This document shows positions 24,522 through 32,920 of a DNA stretch of 64,000 nucleotides, one piece after another (the first letter of the stretch is position 1; every line of letters begins with the position of its first letter). The DNA comes from Mesorhizobium loti CJ3sym (lineage in GTDB: Bacteria; Pseudomonadota; Alphaproteobacteria; Rhizobiales; Rhizobiaceae): positions 186,001 through 250,000 of the forward strand of contig NZ_AXAL01000011.1 of assembly GCF_000472785.1 (NCBI RefSeq). The letters run 5' to 3'. A model generated the notes under the pieces. That model was not told where the DNA came from. It ran no database searches and saw nothing but the letters and a program-made list of their open reading frames with translations. Made by a program: the position numbers and the translations under genes.

Positions 24522-25394
24522 CTATTCGGCTGCCGCCGCCAGCTTGTCCTGCGTCTTGGTGTCGAAATCGCTGGCGTCGTGGCGTTCGTGCAGCTGCATG
24601 GAAGGCTCGCCGAAGGCGCGGTTGACCATGCGGCCGCGCTTGACCGCCGGGCGCTCGTCGATCGCCTTGGCCCAGCGCTGCACATGGCTGTATTCCTGCA
24701 CCGACAGGAAGTCGGCGGAATCATTGTACATGCGGCCGAGCGCCAGCCCGCCATACCAGGGCCAGACCGCCATGTCGGCGATCGAGTAATCCTTGCCGCC
24801 GAGATATTCCGCTTCCGCCAGACGGCGGTCGAGCACGTCCATCTGGCGCTTGGTTTCCATGGCGAAGCGGTCGATGGCGTATTCGAATTTTTGCGGCGCA
24901 TAGGCGTAGAAATGGCCGAAGCCACCGCCCAGATACGGCGCCGAGCCCATCTGCCAGAACAGCCATGACAACACCTCCGCACGGGCCGGCTGCTCGGTGG
25001 GCAGGAATTCGCCGAATTTTTCCGCGAGATAGACCAGGATCGAGCCGGATTCGAAGATGCGGACCGGGGTCTTGCCGCTGCGGTCCATCAGCGCCGGGAT
25101 CTTGGAGTTGGGATTGACCTCGACGAAGCCGCTGCCGAACTGGTCGCCATCATTGATCTTGATCAGCCAGGCATCGTATTCGGCGCCCTTGTGGCCGCGC
25201 GCTAGGAGCTCCTCCAGCATCACAGTCACCTTGACGCCGTTCGGCGTCGCCAGCGAGTAGAGCTGCAGCGGATGCTTGCCGACGGGCAGTTCCTTGTCAT
25301 GCGTCGGCCCGGCGATCGGCCGGTTGATGCTGGCAAAGGCGCCGCCATTTGCCTTGTTCCAGGTCCATACTTTCGGCGGGGTGTAGTCGGTCAT
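24522..25394 (-). CDS. yghU: Glutathione-dependent disulfide-bond oxidoreductase YghU
   Basis: A 290-residue GST-superfamily protein of the Nu class. The N-terminal extension with KVWTWNKANGGAFASINRP is characteristic of YghU, followed by a thioredoxin-like domain (LQLYSLATPNGVKVTVMLEE) with Thr-Pro-Asn in place of the usual catalytic Tyr/Ser, and the all-helical domain with YSIADMAVWPW. E. coli YghU reduces disulfides using two bound glutathiones. It is convergent with the DUF1236 gene. Confidence 0.93.
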   Translation of the reverse strand: MTDYTPPKVWTWNKANGGAFASINRPIAGPTHDKELPVGKHPLQLYSLATPNGVKVTVMLEELLARGHKGAEYDAWLIKINDGDQFGSGFVEVNPNSKIPALMDRSGKTPVRIFESGSILVYLAEKFGEFLPTEQPARAEVLSWLFWQMGSAPYLGGGFGHFYAYAPQKFEYAIDRFAMETKRQMDVLDRRLAEAEYLGGKDYSIADMAVWPWYGGLALGRMYNDSADFLSVQEYSHVQRWAKAIDERPAVKRGRMVNRAFGEPSMQLHERHDASDFDTKTQDKLAAAAE

Positions 25395-25547
25395 GTCGGG
25401 CCTCGTCTTGTGGGGCGGGAAGGGTGGGGTTGGTTGATGTGAAGTTAGGGCTGCGGAGGGGAAAGTTCAACTTGCGTTGAACTATTGTCAATGTCAGCGA
25501 AGCGTCTGCGCCCCGGCCCTTCGCAAGACTCAGGGCGTTCGAAGCTC

Positions 25548-25571
25548 GAAAAGCCAAGCAATTGGCTTTTC
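25548..25571. repeat. Palindromic hairpin GAAAAGCCAA-GCAA-TTGGCTTTTC
   Basis: A perfect 10-bp inverted repeat with a 4-base loop, with T runs in both directions. It lies in the leader of the HtrA-like gene and upstream of yghU; it may act as a terminator or be a dispersed repeat. Confidence 0.6.
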
Positions 25572-25665
25572 GTCCGCTGCGCGGACCGCTTCTCACCCCT
25601 TGCACCATCCACCCCAGCGCATACCTATAGAGAAACCGCCAAGTGCCGCATCGCAGGACAAAATC

Positions 25666-26571
25666 ATGACCGTCAATCCCAATCCGCGCTCCGTCGTTGC
25701 CGTGCGCGCGACCGTTCCCGACGATGCCTTCACAGCCGGCGCTCTGGGCACGCTCAGGGAAGGCAGCGGCGTCGTCATCCGTGACGACGGGCTGGTGCTG
25801 ACCATCGGCTATCTCATCACCGAGGCAGAAGAAGTCTGGCTGACCGCGCATGACGGCCGCGTCATCCCCGCACACGCGCTGGCCTATGACCAGGAATCGG
25901 GCTTCGGCCTGGTCCAGGCGCTGGCGCCGACCGGGCTGCCGGCCGTGGCGCTGGGCGATGCCGGCAAGGCTAGGATCGGCGACGCGGTGGTGCTTGCCGA
26001 TGGCATCGGCCGCGCGGTCGAGGCCAAGATCGTCACCAAGCAGGAATTCGCCGGCTATTGGGAGTATCTGCTCGACGAGGCGATCTTCATCGCGCCGGCG
26101 CATCCGTCCTGGGGCGGCGCGCCGCTGTTCAGCGCCGATGGCGCGCTGCTCGGCATCGGCTCGCTGCGCCTGCAGATGAGCCGCGCCGGCGAAGTCGCCG
26201 ATATCAATATGGTCGTGCCGATCGATCTGTTGCCGCCGATCCTCGACGATCTCCTGACGCGCGGCCAGGTCGCCAGGCCGCCGCGCCCATGGCTTGGCGC
26301 GCTGTCGGCCGAAAGCGACGGCAAGGTGGTGGTGATGAGCGTGACCGCGGGCGGCCCGGCCGCCAAGGCCGGCTTGCGCGAAGGCGACGTGATCTCCGAG
26401 GTCCGCGACGGTGCCGTCGACGGGCTCGCCGATTTCTATCGCAAGCTGTGGGACAGCGGCTCGGCCGGCGCCGAGATCCCGATGCGCGTGGTGCGCGACG
26501 GCCGCGAGACCTGGCTGCGGGTGAAATCCGCCGACCGTGGCAGCTTCTTGAAGAAGCCGCAGCTGCAGTAG
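25666..26571 (+). CDS. HtrA-like protein with degenerate protease triad and PDZ domain
   Basis: A 301-residue protein with the S1C (HtrA) layout: a chymotrypsin-like domain (residues about 5-195) and a C-terminal PDZ domain (about 205-295, PWLGAL, GGPAAKAGLREGDVIS). The catalytic positions are changed: the TNxHV motif reads TIGYLI (no His), the DLAV region reads GFGLV (no Asp), and GNSGGP reads SWGGAP (no Ser). It is therefore predicted to be a non-proteolytic binding protein. No signal peptide is seen from the ATG at 25666. The LysR gene follows after 19 bp and may share the transcript. Confidence 0.8.
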   Translation: MTVNPNPRSVVAVRATVPDDAFTAGALGTLREGSGVVIRDDGLVLTIGYLITEAEEVWLTAHDGRVIPAHALAYDQESGFGLVQALAPTGLPAVALGDAGKARIGDAVVLADGIGRAVEAKIVTKQEFAGYWEYLLDEAIFIAPAHPSWGGAPLFSADGALLGIGSLRLQMSRAGEVADINMVVPIDLLPPILDDLLTRGQVARPPRPWLGALSAESDGKVVVMSVTAGGPAAKAGLREGDVISEVRDGAVDGLADFYRKLWDSGSAGAEIPMRVVRDGRETWLRVKSADRGSFLKKPQLQ

Positions 26572-26590
26572 GCCTGATTTCGGCCAGGCG

Positions 26591-27565
26591 ATGCATCCAA
26601 GACTGCTCAGGACTTTTCTCGCGGTGGCGCGCAGCCGAAACATCACGCGTGCCGCCGAGGCGGTTCACCTCGCGCAATCGAGTGTCAGCGACCAGATCCA
26701 GACCCTCGAAGCCGAGTTGGGTGCCGCCTTGTTCACGCGCTCGAAATCCGGCCTGGAACTGGCCCCGGCGGGGCTGGCGCTGAAACCGATCGCCGAAGAG
26801 CTGTTGCGGCTCGATGGTGAGGCACGCGCGGCCGTGCTGGCGGCGGCCAGCCAGACGAGCGGGGCGCTGACCATCGGTGCGCTGGAAACGATCGCCTCGG
26901 TCCGGCTGGCGCCCTGGCTGCCGGGGTTCCAAGCCAGTCATCCCGATATCACCGTGCGGATGAAGGTGACCGACAGCGGCACGCTGCGGCAGCTGCTCAG
27001 GGATGGCGACATCGATGTCGCCTTCTGCTTCGAGCTGCGCGACGGTGCGAAGGGCAGCGTCGACGAACGCCTGGCCAGGCGCACGATAGGCGCCGAACCG
27101 CTGGTGCTGGTCGCGGCGCCGGGGCAGGATATCGTGCCACGCGACCTGGCCGCCCTCGCCGCGCTGCGTTTCGTGGCGACGGAGCCCGGATGCGTCTACC
27201 GGCACATGTTCGACACCGCTTTTGCCGGAATGGCGGCGCCAAAGCTTGCCGCCGAGGTCGGAAGCATCGGTGCCATTGCCCGGCTGGTGGCAGCCGGCGC
27301 CGGCCTGGGCCTCGTTCCGCGTCTCGCCGTCAGCGACGCCCTTGAGCGTGGTGAGCTTGTCGAACTGCCGTGGCCCGGCCCGGCACAGGCGGCACCGCTG
27401 ACGATGATCTGGCGCCGCCGGCGCGTCCAGCCGCCGGCACTCCGGCAACTGCTCGCCGCCGCGCGTGATACGCTGGCGGGTCCCAAGGCGAGTTCAGGAG
27501 TTGAATCGGCTGATAGCTCCAAGCCCTTGTTTCCAAATAAGCTAACGGAAGACGTCGCCAGCTAA
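26591..27565 (+). CDS. LysR-family transcriptional regulator
   Basis: A 324-residue regulator. The winged HTH is in residues 1-60 (LRTFLAVARSRNITRAAEAV, QSSVSDQIQTLE) and the periplasmic-binding-like effector domain in about 87-290 (GALTIGALETIASVRLAPWL). It follows the HtrA-like gene by 19 bp, so it may regulate that gene or be carried with it. It is convergent with, and overlaps by four bases, the SDR gene at 27562. The last 30 residues after the domain are poorly conserved in style. Confidence 0.92.
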   Translation: MHPRLLRTFLAVARSRNITRAAEAVHLAQSSVSDQIQTLEAELGAALFTRSKSGLELAPAGLALKPIAEELLRLDGEARAAVLAAASQTSGALTIGALETIASVRLAPWLPGFQASHPDITVRMKVTDSGTLRQLLRDGDIDVAFCFELRDGAKGSVDERLARRTIGAEPLVLVAAPGQDIVPRDLAALAALRFVATEPGCVYRHMFDTAFAGMAAPKLAAEVGSIGAIARLVAAGAGLGLVPRLAVSDALERGELVELPWPGPAQAAPLTMIWRRRRVQPPALRQLLAAARDTLAGPKASSGVESADSSKPLFPNKLTEDVAS

Positions 27566-28290
27566 ATCAGCCGGTGTCCGCCCTCGACATGCAACGTGGT
27601 TCCTGTGGTAAAGCCATTGCCGATGAGGAACAAAAGAGCGTCGGCAATGTCTGCGGGCTGGCCGACCCTGCCGACCGGCAGCCGCTCGGCCATCGCGGCA
27701 AGCGTTTCGGCTTTGCGGTCGCCAGCGACCTGCGCCCAGATATCGGTGTCGACCCAGCCGGGCGAAACGGCGTTGACGCGGATTGGCGCCAGCTCGACGG
27801 CTAGCGCCCGCACCAGGCCTTCGAGCGCCGCATTGACAGCAGCGACGACAGAGCCGCGCGCGGCCGGCCGATAGGCGGCGATGCCGGAGACGAAGGTCAT
27901 CGAGCCCGTCGCGTCAAGCCGTGGCGCACCATGCTTGGCGAGCAGCAATGGGCCAAAGAGCTTGCTGTCGACCACGCGTTGCGCCGCCTTGAGATCAAGC
28001 TCCGGCAGCAGCCTGTAGGCGCCTTCGATGTCGGCCGCCGTGCTGACGATGTGGTCGAGGCTGCCGATCCCGGCAAACAACGCTGCGACCTGGTCTTCCC
28101 GCCCGATGTCGACAGCGGCGACGTCAAGACTGGCGGGATTGCCCAGCGCCTGTCGCGCTTCTTTCAACTTCTGTTCGCCGCGCCCGGCTATGATGACTTC
28201 GGCACCGGCCTCGACGCAACGTCTGGCCAGGGCTAGGCCCATGCCGGAACCGCCGCCGAAGATCAGGATTTTCTGGTTTGAAAGGTTCAT
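27562..28290 (-). CDS. SDR-fold protein lacking the catalytic Tyr-Lys pair
   Basis: A 242-residue Rossmann-fold protein of the short-chain dehydrogenase family with the cofactor motif FGGGSGMG near the N-terminus, RVNAVSPGW and the C-terminal TTLHVEGGH. At the position of the YxxxK active site the sequence reads VAAVN within SVVAAVNAALEGL, so both catalytic residues appear to be replaced; a Ser in FVSGIAAY remains. It may bind NAD(P) without the usual reaction or use another mechanism. ATG 28290 (MNLSNQK) fits the family. Confidence 0.85.
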   Translation of the reverse strand: MNLSNQKILIFGGGSGMGLALARRCVEAGAEVIIAGRGEQKLKEARQALGNPASLDVAAVDIGREDQVAALFAGIGSLDHIVSTAADIEGAYRLLPELDLKAAQRVVDSKLFGPLLLAKHGAPRLDATGSMTFVSGIAAYRPAARGSVVAAVNAALEGLVRALAVELAPIRVNAVSPGWVDTDIWAQVAGDRKAETLAAMAERLPVGRVGQPADIADALLFLIGNGFTTGTTLHVEGGHRLI

Positions 28291-28428
28291 TTCGCTCTGC
28301 CTTTGCTGATTGAGACAGGGGATTGGCAGGTCAGGGCGCCATTGGAAAACGGAAGAAACCGATGGTGCCATCGGAGAGTCCGATGGTGGTGCGGTGAGGG
28401 ATGGAAACTGGCCAGATTGCGCCTGAGC

Positions 28429-28584
28429 GCCCCCCTCTGTCCTGCCGGACATCTCCCACACATGGGGGAGATTGGCAGCCTCAGCCTCAGCGCCCTTTTG
28501 AATACGTTGGTGATTGGCGAAAGCCGGGGCGACATCCAATCTCCCCCTCGTGGGGGAGATGTCCGGCAGGACAGAGGGGGGGGC
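28429..28584. repeat. GC-rich inverted repeat element, copy 3
   Basis: Left arm CGCCCCCCTCTGTCCTGCC and right arm ending GGACAGAGGGGGGGGCG, with hairpins around CACATGGGGGA and CTCGTGGGGGA. It fills much of the gap between the SDR and VOC genes; the remainder of 28291-28604 contains no supported gene. Confidence 0.85.
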
Positions 28585-28604
28585 GCCGACGAACGCCTGC
28601 TTTT

Positions 28605-28949
28605 CTATTCTCTCTCCGCACTGGCAAACACAACCAGGTTTCCGTCGGGATCGCGCATGCGCATGATCCAGAAATGCGTCGCTTGCTCGATCGGGCCGGG
28701 ATCGAGGCCCGCATCCACCAGCCTGTGCCTTTCCGGCGCCAGCGTCAGCACGCCAAGCGTCAGTGTCGAGGTACCGGCTTTCTCCGTGTCCTCGAAGAGC
28801 TGCACCTCGGCGCTGTCGGTGAATTGCCATTCGGCGAGCCCCGGCATCGGCCGGCGCAGCGGCGGCTTGCCGAAGAGTTTTTCGTACCAGCCAATGCTGT
28901 CCTCGAGGTCGGAGCAACTGACATGAGCGAAAATGGTCTGGATCGCCAT
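28605..28949 (-). CDS. VOC (glyoxalase/bleomycin-resistance) family protein
   Basis: A 114-residue single VOC module: IFAHVSCSDLEDSIGWYEKL at the start, paired beta-alpha-beta-beta-beta units, and MRDPDGNLVVFAS at the end. Metal-binding positions are plausible (His in FAHV, Glu in the middle), but substrate cannot be predicted; members include glyoxalases and dioxygenases. ATG 28949 gives a standard N-terminus, with GGAGG eight bases upstream. Confidence 0.88.
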   Translation of the reverse strand: MAIQTIFAHVSCSDLEDSIGWYEKLFGKPPLRRPMPGLAEWQFTDSAEVQLFEDTEKAGTSTLTLGVLTLAPERHRLVDAGLDPGPIEQATHFWIMRMRDPDGNLVVFASAERE

Positions 28950-29155
28950 CGGGAACCTCCATCCAACGGTTGCACTGAAGCCGCAACGCAGCGATGCATG
29001 GTGCGTTCCGTTGGCTGCCGTGGCGTGGCACGATGCTGACGGAAACTGACAGTTGGCCGTGTCATTGTATTGGCCGGTGTCGATGGCGCGGGGACGACGG
29101 TGATTGCAGGAGATATGATGGCGCGAGCCGCAACACAGAACCGGCAGGCCGCCTG

Positions 29156-29755
29156 ATGGCGCCGGTCAAGGTCGATCCCGACAGGGTGCGGGAGTTTCCG
29201 GACCCAGCGAGTTTCTACGCCTGGCTCGGCCAGCACCACGCCTCCGAAACCGAACTGTGGATCAAGGTCCACAAGGTGGGCTCAGGCCTGAAGTCGATCA
29301 CGCCCAAGGAAGCCATCGACGTCGTGCTGTGCTTCGGCTGGATAGATGCAGTGCGCAAGGGGCTGGACGAGAACAGTTTTCTCCAGCGCTACACGCCGCG
29401 CGGCAAGAAGAGCATCTGGAGCAAGATCAACATCGACAATGTCGCGCGGCTCATCGAGGAGGGCCGCATGACCGGGCATGGGCTGAAACAGGTCGAGGCA
29501 GCCAAGGCCGACGGGCGCTGGGCGCGCGCCTATGGCAGCGGCAAGGAGATGAAAATCCCCGATGATCTGCAGGCCGCGATCGACGCCGAACCGGCGGCAA
29601 AAGCGATGCTGGAAAAACTCAGCGCGCAGAACCGCTTCTCGCTCGCCTTCCGCACCCACAACATGAAGACCGAGGCCGGACGCAAGAAGAAGATCGAGAC
29701 CTTCGTCGCGATGCTGAAGCGCGGCGAGACGATCTATCCGCAGGGGAAGAAGTAG
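29156..29755 (+). CDS. YdeI/OmpD-associated (bacteriocin-protection-like) protein
   Basis: A 199-residue soluble protein of the YdeI family (OmdA domain). Family hallmarks: WLGQHHASETELWIKVHKVGSG, then CFGWIDAVRKGLDE, QRYTPRGKKSIWSKIN in the N-terminal half and a helical C-terminus rich in Lys (GRKKKIETFVAMLKRGE). YdeI has been tied to resistance to cationic peptides in enteric bacteria. ATG 29156 is taken from motif position. Convergent with the GST gene, three bases between stops. Confidence 0.85.
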   Translation: MAPVKVDPDRVREFPDPASFYAWLGQHHASETELWIKVHKVGSGLKSITPKEAIDVVLCFGWIDAVRKGLDENSFLQRYTPRGKKSIWSKINIDNVARLIEEGRMTGHGLKQVEAAKADGRWARAYGSGKEMKIPDDLQAAIDAEPAAKAMLEKLSAQNRFSLAFRTHNMKTEAGRKKKIETFVAMLKRGETIYPQGKK

Positions 29756-29758
29756 CCC

Positions 29759-30388
29759 TCAGGCACCGGAATGTGGGTCGATGCTGTAGGGGTGGACGGG
29801 GTAGCCCTGGCCGATGGCGTCGTGTACGCGGCCGGTCCAGGCGAGGAATGCCGGTTGGTCCGCAAGAGAGAATCCGCAATCCTCGGCGCGGTGGCTGTAG
29901 GCATAGATGGCGATGTCGGCAATGGTCAGGTCATTACCAGTGAGGAACGGCGTGTCGGCAAGGCTGCGGTTCAGCGCGGCGAGCGTGCGCGCGCCGGCCT
30001 CGCGCTTGCCGGCAACCATGGCCTGGTTGCGCTCGAGCCGTCCGGTCAAGGTCCAGAAGCGCAGCGAACCGATGACGGGCTCGACATTGTATTGCTCGAA
30101 GAACAGCCACTGCATGATCTTGGCGCGCCGATAGCGGTCGGCCGGCAGGAACGGTGTTCCTTCGGCGAGGTAGGTGAGGATCGCATTGGATTCGGCGATG
30201 GCGCTGCCGTCTTCGAGCAGCAGCACGGGAACGGCCCCGGCCGGGTTGAGGGCGAGGAAAGCGTCGGTGTGGCTCTCGCCTTCGAAAATCGAGACGATGT
30301 TGGTCTCGTAAGGGATCTTCAGCAGGCCGAGCAGGACCCGGACTTTCCAGCCATTTTGCGATGGCAGATAATCGTGAAGCGTGAGCAT
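29759..30388 (-). CDS. Glutathione S-transferase
   Basis: A 209-residue cytosolic GST. The thioredoxin-like N-domain starts LTLHDYLPSQNGWKVRVLL and carries NPAGAVPVLLLEDG and ESNAIL with the glutathione gamma-glutamyl contact (ES). The helical C-domain has LTIADIAIYAYSHRAED. It probably conjugates or isomerises small electrophiles. The promoter likely lies near repeat copy 4. Confidence 0.92.
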   Translation of the reverse strand: MLTLHDYLPSQNGWKVRVLLGLLKIPYETNIVSIFEGESHTDAFLALNPAGAVPVLLLEDGSAIAESNAILTYLAEGTPFLPADRYRRAKIMQWLFFEQYNVEPVIGSLRFWTLTGRLERNQAMVAGKREAGARTLAALNRSLADTPFLTGNDLTIADIAIYAYSHRAEDCGFSLADQPAFLAWTGRVHDAIGQGYPVHPYSIDPHSGA

Positions 30389-30516
30389 GGCCGATCCCTT
30401 TTGATGGGCGACGATCGCATGGTGAGATGTCGGGCGACACCCGATTCATGCGGTGGAGCGTTCGAGATGCCAATGCGCGGTGCAGTTGAGCGGAATGGGA
30501 TATGTCGGTGCTTGAA

Positions 30517-30674
30517 CGCCCCCCTCTGGCCTGCCGGCCATCTCCCCCTCAAGGGGGGAGATCAGAAGCTTCTATATTGCCGCTTATCCTGCAACGTTGG
30601 CGATTGGCGAAGGCCGCAGCGACGTCCAATCTCCCCACTTGAGGGGGAAATGGCCGGCAGGACAGAGGGGGGCG
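30517..30674. repeat. GC-rich inverted repeat element, copy 4
   Basis: Left arm CGCCCCCCTCTGGCCTGCC, right arm ending GGCAGGACAGAGGGGGGC, with the internal CCCCTCAAGGGG hairpins. It sits between divergent GST and SDR genes; no gene is seen in the rest of 30389-30813. Confidence 0.85.
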
Positions 30675-30813
30675 CCACGGAATGCAACGTTGGAAACTAG
30701 CCCGCAATCAACTCATGCACCCACTCGCACAATGATTGCACCCTCGGCCACCTAATCAATCAATTCCGCCCGTGCCATTTTCTCTTCAAGCAATCGAAAT
30801 CCAGGAGCGGCCC

Positions 30814-31512
30814 ATGACCACCCACCCCAACAAAGTCGCCCTCATCACCGGTGCCAATCGCGGCATCGGCCTGGAAACCGGCCGCCAGCTGGCGAAACTT
30901 GGCTTCACCGTTCTGCTCGGCGTGCGCGATCTCGCCAAGGGCGAGGCGGCGGTGAGAGGGCTCGATGGCCATGTCGAGGCCATCGCGCTCGATGTCGCCG
31001 CACCAGAAGCAGCAATGCAGGCGGCCGCCGAAGTCGAGCGCCGCTTCGGCCGGCTCGACGTGCTGATCAACAATGCCGCCATCCACTATGACAGCGGCGC
31101 GCGCGCCTTGCGGCCGGACTGGACCGTGATCCGCGAGGCGTTCGAGACCAATGTTTTTGGCGTCTGGCGGACGGCGTCCGCCTTCGCGCCTCTGCTCGTG
31201 GCGGGCGGTCATGGCAGGCTGGTCAATGTGTCCTCGGAAGGCGGCTCGCTGGCCTCGATGGGGGCGGGGGCGCCGGCCTATTCGACCTCGAAAGCGACGC
31301 TCAATGCGCTGACCTGCGTGCTGGCGGGCGAACTGCGCGGCTCCGGCGTGCTGGTCAACGCCATCTGCCCAGGCTGGGTCGCCACCGACATGGGCGGGGC
31401 GGGCGGACGCCCGGTGGCGCAAGGTGCCGCCGGCATCGTGTGGGCCGCGACCTTGCCGGATGACGGCCCGACCGGTGGCTTTTTTCGCGATGGCAAGAGG
31501 CTGCCGTGGTGA
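30814..31512 (+). CDS. Short-chain dehydrogenase, carbonyl-reductase-like
   Basis: A 232-residue classical SDR: VALITGANRGIGLE binds NADP, LINNAAIHYDSG follows, then the catalytic Ser in VNVSS and YSTSK. The order resembles eukaryotic carbonyl reductases (CBR1 type). AGGAG six bases before ATG 30814 fixes the start. It probably reduces ketones or aldehydes with NADPH; substrate unknown. Confidence 0.9.
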   Translation: MTTHPNKVALITGANRGIGLETGRQLAKLGFTVLLGVRDLAKGEAAVRGLDGHVEAIALDVAAPEAAMQAAAEVERRFGRLDVLINNAAIHYDSGARALRPDWTVIREAFETNVFGVWRTASAFAPLLVAGGHGRLVNVSSEGGSLASMGAGAPAYSTSKATLNALTCVLAGELRGSGVLVNAICPGWVATDMGGAGGRPVAQGAAGIVWAATLPDDGPTGGFFRDGKRLPW

Positions 31513-31617
31513 AAACCCAGCGTCGCGTCAAGCAGCTCATCATCTGAATCGCTGAATTGCTGCAAGTGTCTGTTTTTACACTTGTCCGGCGGACTGCCTC
31601 GCCTCAATCGCGCACAA

Positions 31618-31656
31618 GAAAAAGCCGCCCTCGCTTTCTGCGAGTGGCGGCCTTTT
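31618..31656. terminator. Bidirectional terminator
   Basis: Stem GCCGCC-CTCGC / GCGAG-T-GGCGGC flanked by an A run on the left and TTTT on the right, so it can stop transcripts on both strands: the SDR on plus and the His-rich gene on minus. Confidence 0.75.
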
Positions 31657-31689
31657 CCCGGGAGGAAGTCAGAGAGAAGTCAGAGCAGC

Positions 31690-32046
31690 TTAAGCAGCCT
31701 TGGCGTGCTTGTGGCTGTGCTTCTTGTGGTGGTGCTTGCGGGCGACGTGCTTGTGGCCGTGCCTCTTGTGCGCGTGCCGGTGAGCGTGCTTGTGCCCATG
31801 CCGGTGGTGCTTCTTGTGGTGGCGGTGACGCTTGTGCGCGGCCGCCGTGACCGGCGTCTTCGCCGCGTCCACGGCAGCGGCAGCCGCCGGAGCGGGCGTC
31901 GCCGGAGCGGTCGCGGGGGCGGTCGTCGTTGCCGGAGCGGTCGTCGTGGTGGTGGTCGTGGCCGCCGCATTGGCGGTGCCGATGACAGGCATTGCCAGAC
32001 CGAGAGCGATGGCCAGGCTGAGCGCGGAGAGGAGGGGCTTGTTCAT
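31690..32046 (-). CDS. Secreted His/Lys-rich protein (cassette copy 1)
   Basis: A 118-residue protein with a signal peptide (LLSALSLAIALGLAMPVIG, cleavage after ANA), a Thr/Ala/Pro-rich linker and a C-terminal half made almost only of His, Lys and Arg (for example KRHRHHKKHHRHGHKHAH). This composition suggests binding of metals such as Ni, Cu or Zn, or of polyanions, in the periplasm or outside; that is inference. A shorter paralogue with the same signal peptide lies at 32673-32888. Confidence 0.75.
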   Translation of the reverse strand: MNKPLLSALSLAIALGLAMPVIGTANAAATTTTTTTAPATTTAPATAPATPAPAAAAAVDAAKTPVTAAAHKRHRHHKKHHRHGHKHAHRHAHKRHGHKHVARKHHHKKHSHKHAKAA

Positions 32047-32072
32047 GGATTGCTTTCCTTCGAGGGTTGCTG

Positions 32073-32384
32073 TCACTGGTTGAGGTCGACCGGCGTCACG
32101 CCGAGCAGTTTCAGGGCGTTTGCGTAGGTCCGGATGCCTTGCGCCTGCTTGCGCTCGGCACAGAACCGGTTCGCCTTGTCCTGCAGTGCCGTTGCCTCGG
32201 CGATCTCACTCGCACTGGCACCGGGTTGGGCTTTGGTCTGGATGGCTCCGTCGAGTTGAAGACCGAGCCGGCTGCAATATTCGCTCCGGGTAACCGCCGC
32301 TGCCGCGCCCGACTGTGCGACCGCAAGCATGGCAAGCGAAATGCCGGTCAGGGCAGCCATCCATCTGGTCGAACGTCTTTGCAT
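32073..32384 (-). CDS. Secreted small protein (cassette copy 1)
   Basis: A 103-residue exported protein: signal peptide WMAALTGISLAMLAVAQSGAAA, then a helical mature part with two Cys (EYCSRLGLQLDG, NRFCAERKQAQGIRTYANAL) that may pair. It ends KLLGVTPVDLNQ. Located 26 bp upstream of the His-rich gene on the same strand, so likely co-transcribed. A decayed second copy is at 32921-33236. ATG 32384 is used; ATG 32396 is possible. Family not recognised. Confidence 0.7.
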   Translation of the reverse strand: MQRRSTRWMAALTGISLAMLAVAQSGAAAAVTRSEYCSRLGLQLDGAIQTKAQPGASASEIAEATALQDKANRFCAERKQAQGIRTYANALKLLGVTPVDLNQ

Positions 32385-32613
32385 TGTCGGGGCCATCTCT
32401 TTGCGTTCACGTGGCGACCGCTGATCGGTTGCTACGAGGATGGTTTTGACAGGCGATGTTTTCCTCAGTTTTTCCCGCATGTTGAATCTTGTTTCTGAAG
32501 TGTGTCTGGCGGTGAAGCTGCCGATTTCGCCCTGGAGCAAGATCGGATGGCGCGTCGGCCTTCGCCAACCTGATGTGTCGGAGAGGCGGCGCTGTGCGAC
32601 CTCGGTCCTAAGG

Positions 32614-32640
32614 AAAAAGCCGCCTTTGCGGGGCGGCCCT
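32614..32640 (-). terminator. Terminator after second His/Lys-rich gene
   Basis: Stem GCCGCC / GGCGGC with a run of five T on the minus strand, 33 bp after the stop of the 71-residue gene. It resembles the terminator at 31618-31656, as expected for a duplicated cassette. Confidence 0.7.
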
Positions 32641-32672
32641 TTCCTGGGGAGCTAGTCAGGAAGAAGAGGTGA

Positions 32673-32888
32673 TCAAGCAATTCGCCTGTGTTTCTTGGCG
32701 GTGTGCTTCTTGGCATACTTATCACTTTTTCTAACCGGCAGCGCCTTCACAGCAGCTGCGGCCATCGGAGCGGCAGTGGTCGCGGCAGCGGTGGTCGCGG
32801 CGGCGTTGGCGGCCGTGGTGCCGAGAACCGGCGCCGCGAAGATCAGGGCGAGGGCCAGGCCGAGAGCTGAGAGAAGGGTCTTGTTCAT
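32673..32888 (-). CDS. Secreted basic protein (cassette copy 2, shortened)
   Basis: A 71-residue paralogue of the gene at 31690-32046: the signal peptide MNKTLLSALGLALALIFAAP is nearly the same, followed by a short Ala/Thr linker and a Lys-rich tail (KYAKKHTAKKHRR) with only three His, so most of the His-rich region has been lost. Same strand and same position relative to its upstream partner as copy 1. Confidence 0.7.
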   Translation of the reverse strand: MNKTLLSALGLALALIFAAPVLGTTAANAAATTAAATTAAPMAAAAVKALPVRKSDKYAKKHTAKKHRRIA

Positions 32889-32920
32889 GAGGGGCTTTCC
32901 TTGTTTGAAAGGATTGATGG

